Origin: Brevibacillus choshinensis
GTDB taxonomy: Bacteria > Bacillota > Bacilli > Brevibacillales > Brevibacillaceae
DNA: 64,000 nucleotides
Reading direction: 5' to 3'
Assembly (NCBI RefSeq): GCF_001420695.1
Contig: NZ_LJJB01000007.1
Coordinates: 2,006,143-2,070,142, forward strand
Shown: positions 37,075-45,819 of the stretch, in pieces
How positions within the stretch are numbered: position 1 is the first letter of the stretch
Layout: the number at the start of each line of letters is the position of its first letter
The notes under the pieces: model-generated
Told to the model about the DNA's origin: nothing
The model's input: only the letters and a program-made list of their open reading frames with translations
Database searches by the model: none
Translations under genes and position numbers: made by a program

Positions 37075-37175
37075 TTATACCTCTTCCTCCGCTGGCATGA
37101 CCCAGATCAGGTTCAACGGTCAGTAACACTCTCGTTACAATCTCAGCCGACGACGCTCGGCTCCCGCTTGGTAGT
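37075..37175 (-). ncRNA. TPP (THI-box) riboswitch
   Basis: The minus strand contains the THI-box landmarks in order: GCGGGAGCC, CTGAGA, then ACCGTTGAACCTGATCTGGG, TCATGCCAGCGGAGGAAGAG. These are the pyrimidine- and pyrophosphate-sensing helices of the TPP aptamer. It precedes a terminator hairpin and thiS-thiG-ylmB-tenA-thiZXY, so high TPP should shut the operon off. Confidence 0.96.
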
Positions 37176-37218
37176 CATCTTATCCAATTGTCGTTTGTTC
37201 GAGTTCTACACTATCACT

Positions 37219-37599
37219 CTATTTTGTATTTGTAAAGGCTTCCTTGTGCAAGGCTTCCAGTTCCACGAGACAGCGTTGCGCCCAGTGTGACATTTTTCTC
37301 ATTTTTTCCATCTCGCGTTCCATGGCTACTCGCACGGATTCCTTGTAGTCCGGAATGGTCCCGTTATACCGGGTAGCAGAATTGCTAAAGGTCATGAATT
37401 TTTCCTGATAGGACAAGGCAGGACGTTGGTGAAAAAGCGGTACGTCTACTTCAAAGGAAGTATGCAAGTCTCCTTGGGTAGGAAATTTGGTGACAGCCAA
37501 TACCTTGACGAGTAGCTTGGTATCGTGGTTTTCCAAGACTTCTGTAATGTACTCTCCTGTTTTTTGCGTCACGCGTACGATATCTCCTGGGTTCCACAT
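37219..37599 (-). CDS. kapB: kinase-associated lipoprotein B (KapB)
   Basis: A 126-residue protein with the KapB pattern: PGDIVRVTQKTGEYITEVLE, LVKVLAVTKFPTQGDLH, VDVPLFHQRPALSYQEK and YNGTIPDYKESV. In B. subtilis KapB is needed for the sporulation kinase KinB to feed the phosphorelay. No signal peptide or lipobox is visible here, as in several homologues, so membrane attachment is unclear. Monocistronic; it follows a short gap after alaX. Confidence 0.88.
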   Translation of the reverse strand: MWNPGDIVRVTQKTGEYITEVLENHDTKLLVKVLAVTKFPTQGDLHTSFEVDVPLFHQRPALSYQEKFMTFSNSATRYNGTIPDYKESVRVAMEREMEKMRKMSHWAQRCLVELEALHKEAFTNTK

Positions 37600-37663
37600 C
37601 TTTACTCATTTCCTCCTTTTGCTTTGCCTACATTCATCGATCAACTGTTCCTTACCTTTCTAT

Positions 37664-38836
37664 TTATGATAAGGATGCTTCTAGCTGCTTGCGAGCATGA
37701 GCCAGCACTTCTTCTGCAGGCATACTCGGTTGTCCGCCGCCTTGTGCCATTGCTGGATTTCCACCGCCTTTGCCTTCGATCAAGGGGAGTGTGTCCTTCA
37801 TCAATAGATTGACAGCTACATCGACTTCCGGTCCACGTGCAAATACAAGCTGTAATTTATCTCCGGTTGCTGCCAACAGGCAGACGACATCAGGAGCTTG
37901 TGCGACCGCCTGATGGGCGAACTGCTGAAGCTGTTGAATGGTCCGGTCGGTGAAGGTTAGTTGCAAGATACGCGCATTTCCTACCTGACTAGCTAGTGTA
38001 AGCTGCTGGCGAACCTCACCTTCTAAGAGGAGTCGCTCCTTCTCCACCAGGCTTTGCTTGAGGGAATCACGTTCAGCTACTAATCGCTCGGTTTGAGAGA
38101 CCAATTCAGCATCACTGGTCATCAAAAGCTTGGACATTTCGCGCACCATGGATTGTTTTTTTGTGTAATCACGCATGGCTCGCCAGCCACAAATGAATTC
38201 CAAACGAATATTCCCTCTGTGACGCTCCCAGCCCAATATTTTGATCATCCCGACTTCACCTGTACGTGCCGGATGAGTACCGCCGCATGGATTGTAATCG
38301 AATTCAGGAATGATCACCACTCGGATATTTTCCGTCACGGTTGGCTGCTTTTTTAAAGGCAATGTGGCCAGCTCTTCGTCATCCACGAACCGAGCGGAGA
38401 TGGGACGGTTCTCGAGGACGATCTGGTTAGCGCGCTGTTCGACGGCTTCCCAAACCTCCGCTGTCAGCTCATCCAATCTCACATCAATGGTGACCCGTTC
38501 TTTTCCTAAATGAAAGGCAACTGTCTCTGCATCGGCTACTTCCAAGAACGACGCGGACAAAATGTGCTGTCCCGCGTGTTGTTGCATATGATCAAATCGA
38601 CGTTCCCAATCAATTCTGCCTTTTACTTGGTGAATCTCACCGTCCACTTCTTCCACGTCGATTACGCGGACTTCGCCTAGAAGCCCTTGGTCGGATGGTT
38701 GGCCCCCACCCGTTGGATAAAAGGCGGTCTGGCTCAACACGACAAAGGGAGTACCGTCCCCTTCCGTCCCTCGCTTCGTCACTTCCGCTGAGAATTGTTG
38801 CGTATACGCATCCTGATAATACAATCGATCTTTCAT
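37664..38836 (-). CDS. alaX: alanyl-tRNA editing protein AlaX (long form)
   Basis: A 390-residue AlaX-L protein that deacylates mischarged Ser- or Gly-tRNA(Ala) in trans. It has the AlaRS editing domain (YPTGGGQPSDQG; zinc ligands in HMQQHAGQHILS and NPCGGTHPARTGEVG), a coiled coil (about residues 225-275) and a DHHA1-type C-terminal domain ending EGKGGGNPAMAQGGG. ATG 38836 with AAGGAG 5 nt upstream is preferred to a TTG at 38854. Confidence 0.94.
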   Translation of the reverse strand: MKDRLYYQDAYTQQFSAEVTKRGTEGDGTPFVVLSQTAFYPTGGGQPSDQGLLGEVRVIDVEEVDGEIHQVKGRIDWERRFDHMQQHAGQHILSASFLEVADAETVAFHLGKERVTIDVRLDELTAEVWEAVEQRANQIVLENRPISARFVDDEELATLPLKKQPTVTENIRVVIIPEFDYNPCGGTHPARTGEVGMIKILGWERHRGNIRLEFICGWRAMRDYTKKQSMVREMSKLLMTSDAELVSQTERLVAERDSLKQSLVEKERLLLEGEVRQQLTLASQVGNARILQLTFTDRTIQQLQQFAHQAVAQAPDVVCLLAATGDKLQLVFARGPEVDVAVNLLMKDTLPLIEGKGGGNPAMAQGGGQPSMPAEEVLAHARKQLEASLS

Positions 38837-38937
38837 TTCGACTCCTTGCCGCACGAAGCAAAAACCACATCGGATATGCTTCAGCCATTTTCTCCCGCAT
38901 GGGGTTACTAGTATAATAGGATTAGGAGGTGGTACTC

Positions 38938-39324
38938 TTGTCTAAAAAGTATTTTACACGAGAAGAAGCAAATGAGTTATTGCCGTATGTACGTGAAGAG
39001 CTTTCCTTTTTACAAGAGGCGAAACGCTCTTTTTATAAGCTATACCAGCAGCGTGAACAGATAAAAAAACAACAGCCTGTCCACGACAAAGAACTGTTTG
39101 CCGTTGAATGCCGCCTGGAATTCATGGAGATGGAAGCCCAAATGCACATCACCCAATTGATCACTAAAGGGATTCAGGTCAAGGATATCGATATCGGACT
39201 GTTTGATTTCCCGGCGTTGATCAATGGCGAAGAAGTTCTCCTATGCTGGAGAGAGGGCGAGTCCTCCATTACTCACTACCACGGACTTCATGATGGATTT
39301 AGCGGTCGCAAGCAACTCGACTAA
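38938..39324 (+). CDS. DUF2203 family protein
   Basis: A 128-residue protein with the DUF2203 pattern: KYFTREEANELLPYVREEL, then a coiled region, then GIQVKDIDIGLFDFPALINGEEVLLCWREGE. Function unknown; the C-terminal region is well conserved across the family, suggesting a cytoplasmic role. The start is a TTG placed 6-8 nt after AGGAGGTG. Divergent from alaX. Confidence 0.85.
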   Translation: MSKKYFTREEANELLPYVREELSFLQEAKRSFYKLYQQREQIKKQQPVHDKELFAVECRLEFMEMEAQMHITQLITKGIQVKDIDIGLFDFPALINGEEVLLCWREGESSITHYHGLHDGFSGRKQLD

Positions 39325-39356
39325 AGACTTCTTCGCTTGATTCATGAATGACTGAA

Positions 39357-39584
39357 TTACCCCAAGAGAAGCGCCATTTTTTCTTCTCGTTGTGCCCGTT
39401 TTTCAGGTGTCGCCAAATCGTATTTTTTCAATAGGTGGAACAGTTCGTTCAGCCTTTCTTGAGACAGCTCCGTTTCAAGCAATGCCTGCAGCTGTTCCAC
39501 CCGTTTTTGCGGCAAAAAAGACGCTTGTTCAGCCAGCTTTTTTTGCACGTCCTCTACAGTGTGGTCCAGTTTACACTCTCCCAT
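39357..39584 (-). CDS. small hypothetical protein
   Basis: A 75-residue charged helical protein (GECKLDHTVEDVQKKLAEQA... ending KMALLLG). ATG 39584 is supported by AGGAGGGG 7 nt upstream; the longer frame to 39641 lacks such support. Heptad-like leucines suggest a helical hairpin or coiled coil. No family recognised. Confidence 0.6.
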   Translation of the reverse strand: MGECKLDHTVEDVQKKLAEQASFLPQKRVEQLQALLETELSQERLNELFHLLKKYDLATPEKRAQREEKMALLLG

Positions 39585-39685
39585 CTTCTTCCCCCTCCTA
39601 CATCTCGGAGCGATACGCTCGAGAGTACTTTTTGCCATCATACCATGATTCTAACAGATTAGAAAACTCGCGTTAATGACCATGC

Positions 39686-39718
39686 AAAAAGGCGCACAAC
39701 CTCTTGGATTGCACGCCG
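39686..39718 (-). terminator. terminator of the sleL-like gene
   Basis: GGCGTGCAATCC and GGTTGTGCGCC arms with a 4-nt loop and TTTTTG exit on the minus strand, directly after the stop. Confidence 0.85.
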
Positions 39719-39723
39719 GACAT

Positions 39724-41007
39724 TCATCTACGTTTTCGAACGCGGAAGTTCCCTTCGATTAGCAACCAGTTTTGCGGGAACGGCAGACCGAGCTTCCAAT
39801 AGCTCACTCCACGCAGTCCTAGCTGCTTGACGAGGTCAAACTTGGCCTGGATGGAACGTGCGTCCTCAAACCAGACTTGATGACGCTTTTCTTGATCGTC
39901 TGTGTACTCAAAGAAGGGGGCCTGCGCACGGTAATCGTATTGGATGTTGACGTTATGTTCCGCTGCCAAAGCAATCGCTGCCTGAGGACTAAGGGCTCTC
40001 GCAGTCGTGCCCCGTTCGTACGGAAGTGTCCAATCGTATCCATACAAATTTTGTCCCATCAAGATTTTTTCAGCAGGCATCTCGGTTATGGCGTATTGCA
40101 AGACTCGGCGAACCGGCCCGATTGGTGAGACTGCCATGGGCGGACCACCACTGTATCCCCACTCATACGTCATGATCACGACGAAATCAGCGATTGCTCC
40201 GATCGCCCCGTAATCATGTGCAGAGTACCACCTGCCTCGTTGCTCCGCACTTGTCTTAGGAGCAAGTGCTACGGACATCATCATTCCTGCTGCCTGCGTC
40301 CGTTGCTTTGCCCTTCTCAGAAAACGGATGTACGCTTCACGATCCGTTGCTGGCAGTGCTTCCATATCGAAGTGGATGTCACCCATCCCGAGCTCTTGAG
40401 CCGTCGTAATAATCGTATCGAGTAATTTGTTCTGGAGGTCCATATCATTTAAAACCAGACCGCCTAGCTCTGTACTGAACTGGCCACCTTCCAGATTCGT
40501 CACGACCAACATCATGACGACCTGGTTGTCTCGAGCAATCGCTTGGAAATCATCGAGTGGCGGCCGGGCCAATGTTCCATCCCGCTTGATCCGAAAACTG
40601 AATGGTGCCAAATACGTCAGATGAGGCGCTGCTGTGCGCACATCTGCTTCCAACGCTTGAGACACTTGTCGTCTTGGTTCTGCATAGGCATTGAAATCGG
40701 CCGCACGTCTGGGGCGCGGCGGGATGTACAGCCTTTGTCCAATCTGCAAGGGTCGATACTGCGAAATGCCATTCACCCGTGCCAATTCAGCCGCACTGAT
40801 GTGATAACGCTGACCGATCGTGTATAATGTATCGCCCTGTCTTACCCAATAATAGCTTCCCTCGATTGGAATGACGAGCGCCTGTCCGATGACGAGATTG
40901 GCTGGATCAGGAAGCTCATTTGCTCTCGTGATTTCTGCCGGTGTCGTTCCGTATGTTTCGGCGATGCCAGACAGCGTTTGTCCTCTTTCCACTACATGAA
41001 TCTGCAT
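39724..41007 (-). CDS. sleL: LysM-GH18 spore cortex glucosaminidase (SleL/YaaH-like)
   Basis: A 427-residue protein with two N-terminal LysM repeats (VERGQTLSGIAETYGTTPAEI and VRQGDTLYTIGQRYHISAAEL, about residues 4-95) and a GH18 barrel. The catalytic DxxxDxE motif appears as MGDIHFDMEALP. SleL-type enzymes are spore-located and hydrolyse muramic-lactam-containing cortex fragments during germination. There is no signal peptide, as usual for spore-assembled SleL. ATG 41007 follows AAGGAGGAGG. Symbol assigned by architecture; YaaH, YdhD and YvbX are alternative relatives. Confidence 0.9.
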   Translation of the reverse strand: MQIHVVERGQTLSGIAETYGTTPAEITRANELPDPANLVIGQALVIPIEGSYYWVRQGDTLYTIGQRYHISAAELARVNGISQYRPLQIGQRLYIPPRPRRAADFNAYAEPRRQVSQALEADVRTAAPHLTYLAPFSFRIKRDGTLARPPLDDFQAIARDNQVVMMLVVTNLEGGQFSTELGGLVLNDMDLQNKLLDTIITTAQELGMGDIHFDMEALPATDREAYIRFLRRAKQRTQAAGMMMSVALAPKTSAEQRGRWYSAHDYGAIGAIADFVVIMTYEWGYSGGPPMAVSPIGPVRRVLQYAITEMPAEKILMGQNLYGYDWTLPYERGTTARALSPQAAIALAAEHNVNIQYDYRAQAPFFEYTDDQEKRHQVWFEDARSIQAKFDLVKQLGLRGVSYWKLGLPFPQNWLLIEGNFRVRKRR

Positions 41008-41075
41008 ACGCCGCCTCCTCCTTCGCATGATGTCTCTCTTTCTTTTTATTCCGCACGAAGGAAATGGGTGTATGT

Positions 41076-41384
41076 CTAGTTCAGATCTTTTAACCGCTCA
41101 TATAGAAAACCGACCGACTGCATGGCAAAATGTCGTTCGTTCAATACTCCATCGCGAAACAATAGCAGCGCGGGCACACTGCTGATCTCCCACTGCTGAG
41201 CAAGATTTGGAGCCGTATTGATATTGATTTCGTAGGCAGCCACATTCGGCAAAGCTTCATAGGTAATTGTCAGCATTCTTTCTGCCAATTTACAAGTTCC
41301 GCACATCGGCGTATATACGAACAGGGCGAATGATTGCTTTTGCTCCATCAGCTGGTGAAACTGCTCGACCTTCATATCTTGCAT
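41076..41384 (-). CDS. thioredoxin-like protein (CGTC)
   Basis: A 102-residue thioredoxin-fold protein with active-site CGTC (YTPMCGTCKLAERM), a cis-Pro in SSVPALLLF and no signal peptide. It resembles B. subtilis YtpP/YusE. Predicted cytoplasmic thiol oxidoreductase; partner unknown. Standalone upstream of sleL. Confidence 0.9.
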   Translation of the reverse strand: MQDMKVEQFHQLMEQKQSFALFVYTPMCGTCKLAERMLTITYEALPNVAAYEININTAPNLAQQWEISSVPALLLFRDGVLNERHFAMQSVGFLYERLKDLN

Positions 41385-41463
41385 CGCATTTCCCCCTTGA
41401 CTTCGAGTTTACTCTAACTCATACAATACAACCAACTTCCACATTGGAAAAGGGGAATGCATA

Positions 41464-42474
41464 ATGGTAAGTACTCGAGTAATTGTAACCCGATATGGAG
41501 GAACGGAGGTTCTCAAGGTCACAGAAGAACCTTTGCGCACACCTGGAAAAGACGAAGCTCGGATAAAAGTGGAGTGCTCAGGGGTGGCCCTCGCAGATCT
41601 CATGCGCAGGGAAGGTCTCTACCCCCTCTCTCCACAACCACCCTTTACACCTGGATATGATGCAATTGGAATCATCGAAGAAAAAGGAGAAAATGTCACA
41701 CAATATGCTGTGGGAGATCGAGTCGCTGTCTTTTTTAACGGGGTTGGTGGTTATGCGTCCCACATATATTCACCGGTCGCTGAAGTCATCCCCGTTCCCG
41801 AATCGTTAGAACCAGCTACTGCGCTGACCATTTTGTTGAATTATGTGACTGCTTATCAAATGCTTCATCGATTTGCCCATGTTTCTGAAGGGGACCGCGT
41901 CCTGATTCACGGCGCAAGTGGTGGTGTAGGAACTGCCCTCTTGGAGCTGGGGAAGCTGGCCAAGCTGAAGATGTTCGGGACAGCCTCTGCCCACAAGCAT
42001 CCGATCGTCGACAGCTATGGAGCCGTTGCTATCGACTACCATTCGGAGGATTTTGTAGAAGTCCTTTCAGAACTAGCACCAGAGGGCATGGACGCCGTAT
42101 TTGATCCCATCGGAGGCAGGAACTGGGATCGTTCGATGCGAACTTTAAACAAACAGGGCACTTTCATCGGTTATGGGTATACTTCTGTTTTTGAACAAGG
42201 TGAGGAAAATGATTGGGCAGCTCGTTGGAAAGCGTTGACCGAAGCGAAGACAACGGAACAGGGAAATCCCGTCCACGTCTACAGTATCACGACATTAAAG
42301 CAGGAACGACCGGAGTGGTTTTTCGAGGATGTGAAGCATTTGTTTTCGTTGCTGCTATATGGGGAGCTTCAGCCTTTCATCTCACATCGTATCCCTTTTC
42401 ACGAAGTTGCACGGGCTCATGAACTCCTAGAGACCTCTAAAGCAGCAGGTAAAATTGTCCTCATCCATTCGTGA
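41464..42474 (+). CDS. MDR-family zinc-independent oxidoreductase (quinone reductase-like)
   Basis: A 336-residue NADPH-dependent reductase of the quinone oxidoreductase branch. GroES-like N-domain (GVALADLMRREGLYP, FTPGYDAIGIIEEKG), Rossmann motif HGASGGVGTALLELGKLAK and DAVFDPIGGRNWDRS. The structural and catalytic zinc ligands of ADHs are absent. A MerR regulator follows on the same strand after 25 nt, so the pair likely forms a small stress-inducible operon for electrophile or quinone reduction. Confidence 0.9.
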   Translation: MVSTRVIVTRYGGTEVLKVTEEPLRTPGKDEARIKVECSGVALADLMRREGLYPLSPQPPFTPGYDAIGIIEEKGENVTQYAVGDRVAVFFNGVGGYASHIYSPVAEVIPVPESLEPATALTILLNYVTAYQMLHRFAHVSEGDRVLIHGASGGVGTALLELGKLAKLKMFGTASAHKHPIVDSYGAVAIDYHSEDFVEVLSELAPEGMDAVFDPIGGRNWDRSMRTLNKQGTFIGYGYTSVFEQGEENDWAARWKALTEAKTTEQGNPVHVYSITTLKQERPEWFFEDVKHLFSLLLYGELQPFISHRIPFHEVARAHELLETSKAAGKIVLIHS

Positions 42475-42499
42475 TTGCGTAAGGGAGAGATTGAATCCT

Positions 42500-42913
42500 A
42501 TGTACTCCATTAGTGAAATCGCGAGACTCTCGGGGATTTCCCCCTACACCCTGCGATATTATGAAAAAATCGGTGTATTGCCTAATCCCGAACGTCAAGA
42601 AGGTCGGAAACACGGTGTGCGCCGGTACAATGATCAAGATTTGCGTTTCATCCGGTTTATCCACGGCTTAAAGCAGACCGGAATGAAGCTGGATGACATT
42701 GCTTCATTCGTACAAGAAGGCTGTCTGATAGCAGATGATTACCCGGAGACACAAATAGACGAGACGCTGAGTAAACGAATCGAAATATTGGATGATCATC
42801 TCGAGCAATTGGATTTACAGATGCGGCAGCTCGAGGCTGTAAGAAGCTTTACTCTTGAAAAACGAGCCTTCTACATAAACTTACAAAGTCAGCGTGATCA
42901 GGAAAAAAACTAA
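42500..42913 (+). CDS. MerR-family transcriptional regulator
   Basis: A 137-residue MerR protein: winged HTH YSISEIARLSGISPYTLRYYEKIGVLPNPER, a second helix pair around LRFIRFIHGLKQTGMKLDDI, and a C-terminal coiled-coil dimerisation helix (SKRIEILDDHLEQLDLQMRQLEAV). No conserved Cys ligands for metals are apparent in the effector end, so it is probably an AdhR/YraB-type sensor of aldehydes or redox stress; this fits the adjacent reductase. Confidence 0.92.
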   Translation: MYSISEIARLSGISPYTLRYYEKIGVLPNPERQEGRKHGVRRYNDQDLRFIRFIHGLKQTGMKLDDIASFVQEGCLIADDYPETQIDETLSKRIEILDDHLEQLDLQMRQLEAVRSFTLEKRAFYINLQSQRDQEKN

Positions 42914-42921
42914 AAGACAAC

Positions 42922-42962
42922 AAAACCAGCTCAAACTTTCGTTTGCAGCTGGTTCATTTTTT
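42922..42962. terminator. bidirectional terminator
   Basis: AACCAGCT and AGCTGGTT arms with a 15-nt loop; T-run on the plus strand, A-run preceding, between the convergent merR and acyl-CoA ligase genes. Confidence 0.85.
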
Positions 42963-42991
42963 GTGGCATGAGATCCCCTTTGTTTTTACGA

Positions 42992-44488
42992 TCAGTTTCT
43001 CAAGGAACGACGCAGGATTTTGCCTGTGCTGTTTTTCGGAAGTTCGGCCACAAACTCTACCTGACGAGGAATCTTATACTTGGCGAGTTTGTCGGTGCAA
43101 AACGCCACGATGTCTTCTTGGGACACTGCGATTTCCTTCAGGGCGACAAACGCTTTGACTGCTTCCCCGTGCACTTCGTCTGGGATGCCGATCACAGCTG
43201 CTTCGATGATCGCTGGATGTTGATAGAGTACTTCCTCGACCTCACGCGGATAGACATTGTATCCGTCTACGAGAATCATATCCTTCTTCCTGTCGACGAT
43301 ATAGACGTAGCCTTCCTCGTCCATTCTTGCCAGATCACCGGTGTGCAGCCAGCCATTTCGCAAAGCAGCATTTGTCTCTTCTGGCAAGCCGAGATAACCG
43401 AGCATCACATTCGGTCCAAAGACGACTAGTTCCCCGACTTCCCCGCGAGGCACTTCATTTCCTTCAGGATCGATTACCTTGTTGATCACTCCTGGCAAAT
43501 CAATCCCTACAGAACCTGGTTTTCTCGTACCCCGAATGGGGTTAAATGCTGTGGCGGGAGCAGCCTCTGACAGACCGTAACCCTCCATGATCTTCACGCC
43601 ATATTTCTCCTCAAACTTGTGCAGCAATTCAACGGGCATCGATGCCCCCCCTGAACAACATACACGGATCGTCGCAAAATCGGCTCGTGTAGCTGTAGGT
43701 AGCTGTAGCATGTAGTTGTACATCGTCGGAACTCCAGCAAAGCAAGAAGCTTTCTGGTCGCGTAAGACATTGACGACTTCAACCGGATGGAACCTCTGGA
43801 CGATCAAGATGGTAGCACCGGAGCGGATGGGACCATTCAAGCAGACAGTCATGCAGAATACATGAAACATCGGCAAGACCGCGACCATCCGGTCATCAGG
43901 CTCCAGCTCAAACAATGTCCCCATCGCCTCAGCGTTGGAATCCATGTTTTTATGCGAAAGCATAGCTCCTTTTGGTTGCCCGGTGGTACCAGACGTGTAC
44001 AAGATGACGGCCAGGTCGTTTTCGTCCCGTTCTGGCTCATCATACTCGGTTTCTTGCTCTTGGATGAGCTGGTCGACTGTAAGCGCATCCCCAGCTACTT
44101 CCGTGTAGATCAACAGCTCGAGGTCACTCAGCTGATCCTTCAACTCGGACAAAACAGGCTCCAGTGCAGATAAAGCGATCACGGCCTTGGCTTTACTGTT
44201 GGACAAAATATAACCGATCTCTCTAGGAGTGTAGATGGGATTCATCGGGACAACGGCAGCTCCAACCCTCAGGATCGCATAGTAAGCGCTCACAAAATGC
44301 GGGCGGTTGTCCACGAGAAGCGCCACCGCATCCCCTTTTCCAATCCCTCGTTTTGCTAGACTAGCTGCCAAAAACTCTACCTGCTGATCCAACTCCGCAT
44401 ACGTCGTACTTTCACCTTGAAAAACGTAGGCAGGACGATCAGGGAAGTTGTGGGCACTTCTCTTCAGGTTCTCGTTCAAATGATACAT
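42992..44488 (-). CDS. long-chain fatty acid-CoA ligase (LcfB/YhfL-like)
   Basis: A 498-residue AMP-forming acyl-CoA synthetase. ATP/AMP motif YTSGTTGQPKGAMLSHKN, YGLSEAAPATAFNP, NGWLHTGDLARMDEEGYVYIVDRKKDMIL, and the C-terminal catalytic Lys in LPKNSTGKILRRSL. It activates fatty acids to acyl-CoA in the cytoplasm. ATG 44488 has AGGAGGT upstream. Substrate length cannot be deduced from sequence. Monocistronic. Confidence 0.93.
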   Translation of the reverse strand: MYHLNENLKRSAHNFPDRPAYVFQGESTTYAELDQQVEFLAASLAKRGIGKGDAVALLVDNRPHFVSAYYAILRVGAAVVPMNPIYTPREIGYILSNSKAKAVIALSALEPVLSELKDQLSDLELLIYTEVAGDALTVDQLIQEQETEYDEPERDENDLAVILYTSGTTGQPKGAMLSHKNMDSNAEAMGTLFELEPDDRMVAVLPMFHVFCMTVCLNGPIRSGATILIVQRFHPVEVVNVLRDQKASCFAGVPTMYNYMLQLPTATRADFATIRVCCSGGASMPVELLHKFEEKYGVKIMEGYGLSEAAPATAFNPIRGTRKPGSVGIDLPGVINKVIDPEGNEVPRGEVGELVVFGPNVMLGYLGLPEETNAALRNGWLHTGDLARMDEEGYVYIVDRKKDMILVDGYNVYPREVEEVLYQHPAIIEAAVIGIPDEVHGEAVKAFVALKEIAVSQEDIVAFCTDKLAKYKIPRQVEFVAELPKNSTGKILRRSLRN

Positions 44489-44544
44489 CACGCATCTACC
44501 TCCTTTTAAAAAATTTTAACATTCCGAATAATCAGGTGAAAGCA

Positions 44545-45819
44545 TTACTTTTCCGTTATGTGCGAGATTTGTGTAGAGATTTCCGTTTTTCCTTCATTTC
44601 GTTTGGCAAAGATCAAGAACAGGACCCCAAATACGAGATAAATCAAGGCGTTGACGGTCATTGCATGACTGAAACCTGTGCTGATATCTCCCGCAGCCTC
44701 AACAATCGAACCCGTAACGAGAGGAGAAATAATGCCGGCTAATGTGACGAGACTGGACATGACCCCGACGAGCAGCCCTGTACGCGTGGGCATCAGACTG
44801 CTGACGATCACAGATGCTGCTGTTCCTACAGAAAAAGCGAAGCCTTTCCCCAGACACAGGGCGATCAATACCCATGCAGTCGATTGTACCCATGTAACGG
44901 AGTAAAAGAACAGTCCACCCAAAATAATCGACACCCCACCGATCAGCACGTACGATTTGCGATAGGAACGATGCTTCTTGTACAGACGGTCACCCATGGA
45001 TGAAATAAGAATCGTCATGAGACCTGCTACCAGACCCGTTCCTGCAATCGAATAAGCCATCTGCTGATTCGTCAAATGGATCGCTTTCACCAAGTACACC
45101 GGCTCCCACACGGCTGCAAAGGTCGTACCCCATATTTGCCCGAAATAGATGAGAAAGCAAAAGATATAGGTGGATGATAGCATAACACCAGAGATTTCGG
45201 ACCACTTCGCTTTTGGTGCTTCGCTCACAGCTGGCAAGATCGGTGTGACGTTGAGCTTTGGTTTTTCTTTTCCAATCCAGATCCAGACGAGGAACCAGAT
45301 CAGACTGAGTGCCCCCATAAAAGCCCAGGCAAAACGCCAACCGTTCTGATCAATCATCGAGACCAGCAACGGCGCGGATGCAACAGCACCAACAAATGCG
45401 CCAAAATTGACGGTGGAATAGACGAGACCACGTTTTTCTTCCGGATACCATTTATTCAAATGACTGACAACCGTCGCCCAAAACGGACCTTCCCCAATCC
45501 CGAGCAGTACACGTGCCAAGACGAGCATGGGCAGACTTGCAATCGCATAGGCTCCAAACTGTACTACCGTCCAGGAAATCGCCATAATCGCCAGCATTTT
45601 TTTCGTCCCGATCCGATCTGAGAGCGCCGCTCCCAGAATCCCTGCGATAGAGAAAAACCAGAAGAAGCTGCTGCCGACTAATCCCCATTCTTTCTGGGAA
45701 AGGCCAAACTCTTCCATGATCGGAACAGCGGAATACCCCGCGATCGTTTTGTCTGCGTAGTTGATCATATACAAAACAAACAGCAACACTAATGTCACTC
45801 TAGCCATCGTGCCCATCAC
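44545..45819 (-). CDS. MFS transporter (anion:cation symporter-like)
   Basis: A 424-residue 12-TM MFS permease. N-terminal LVLLFVLYMINYADKTIAGYSAVPIMEEFGLS and GIGEGPFWATVVSHLNKWYPEEKRG resemble the ACS branch (sugar acids, hexuronates, small organic anions). The start overlaps the serine hydrolase stop by 4 nt (ATGA), so it is the last gene of an RpiR-CapA-hydrolase-MFS operon and probably imports the compound processed by those enzymes. Confidence 0.9.
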   Translation of the reverse strand: MMGTMARVTLVLLFVLYMINYADKTIAGYSAVPIMEEFGLSQKEWGLVGSSFFWFFSIAGILGAALSDRIGTKKMLAIMAISWTVVQFGAYAIASLPMLVLARVLLGIGEGPFWATVVSHLNKWYPEEKRGLVYSTVNFGAFVGAVASAPLLVSMIDQNGWRFAWAFMGALSLIWFLVWIWIGKEKPKLNVTPILPAVSEAPKAKWSEISGVMLSSTYIFCFLIYFGQIWGTTFAAVWEPVYLVKAIHLTNQQMAYSIAGTGLVAGLMTILISSMGDRLYKKHRSYRKSYVLIGGVSIILGGLFFYSVTWVQSTAWVLIALCLGKGFAFSVGTAASVIVSSLMPTRTGLLVGVMSSLVTLAGIISPLVTGSIVEAAGDISTGFSHAMTVNALIYLVFGVLFLIFAKRNEGKTEISTQISHITEK

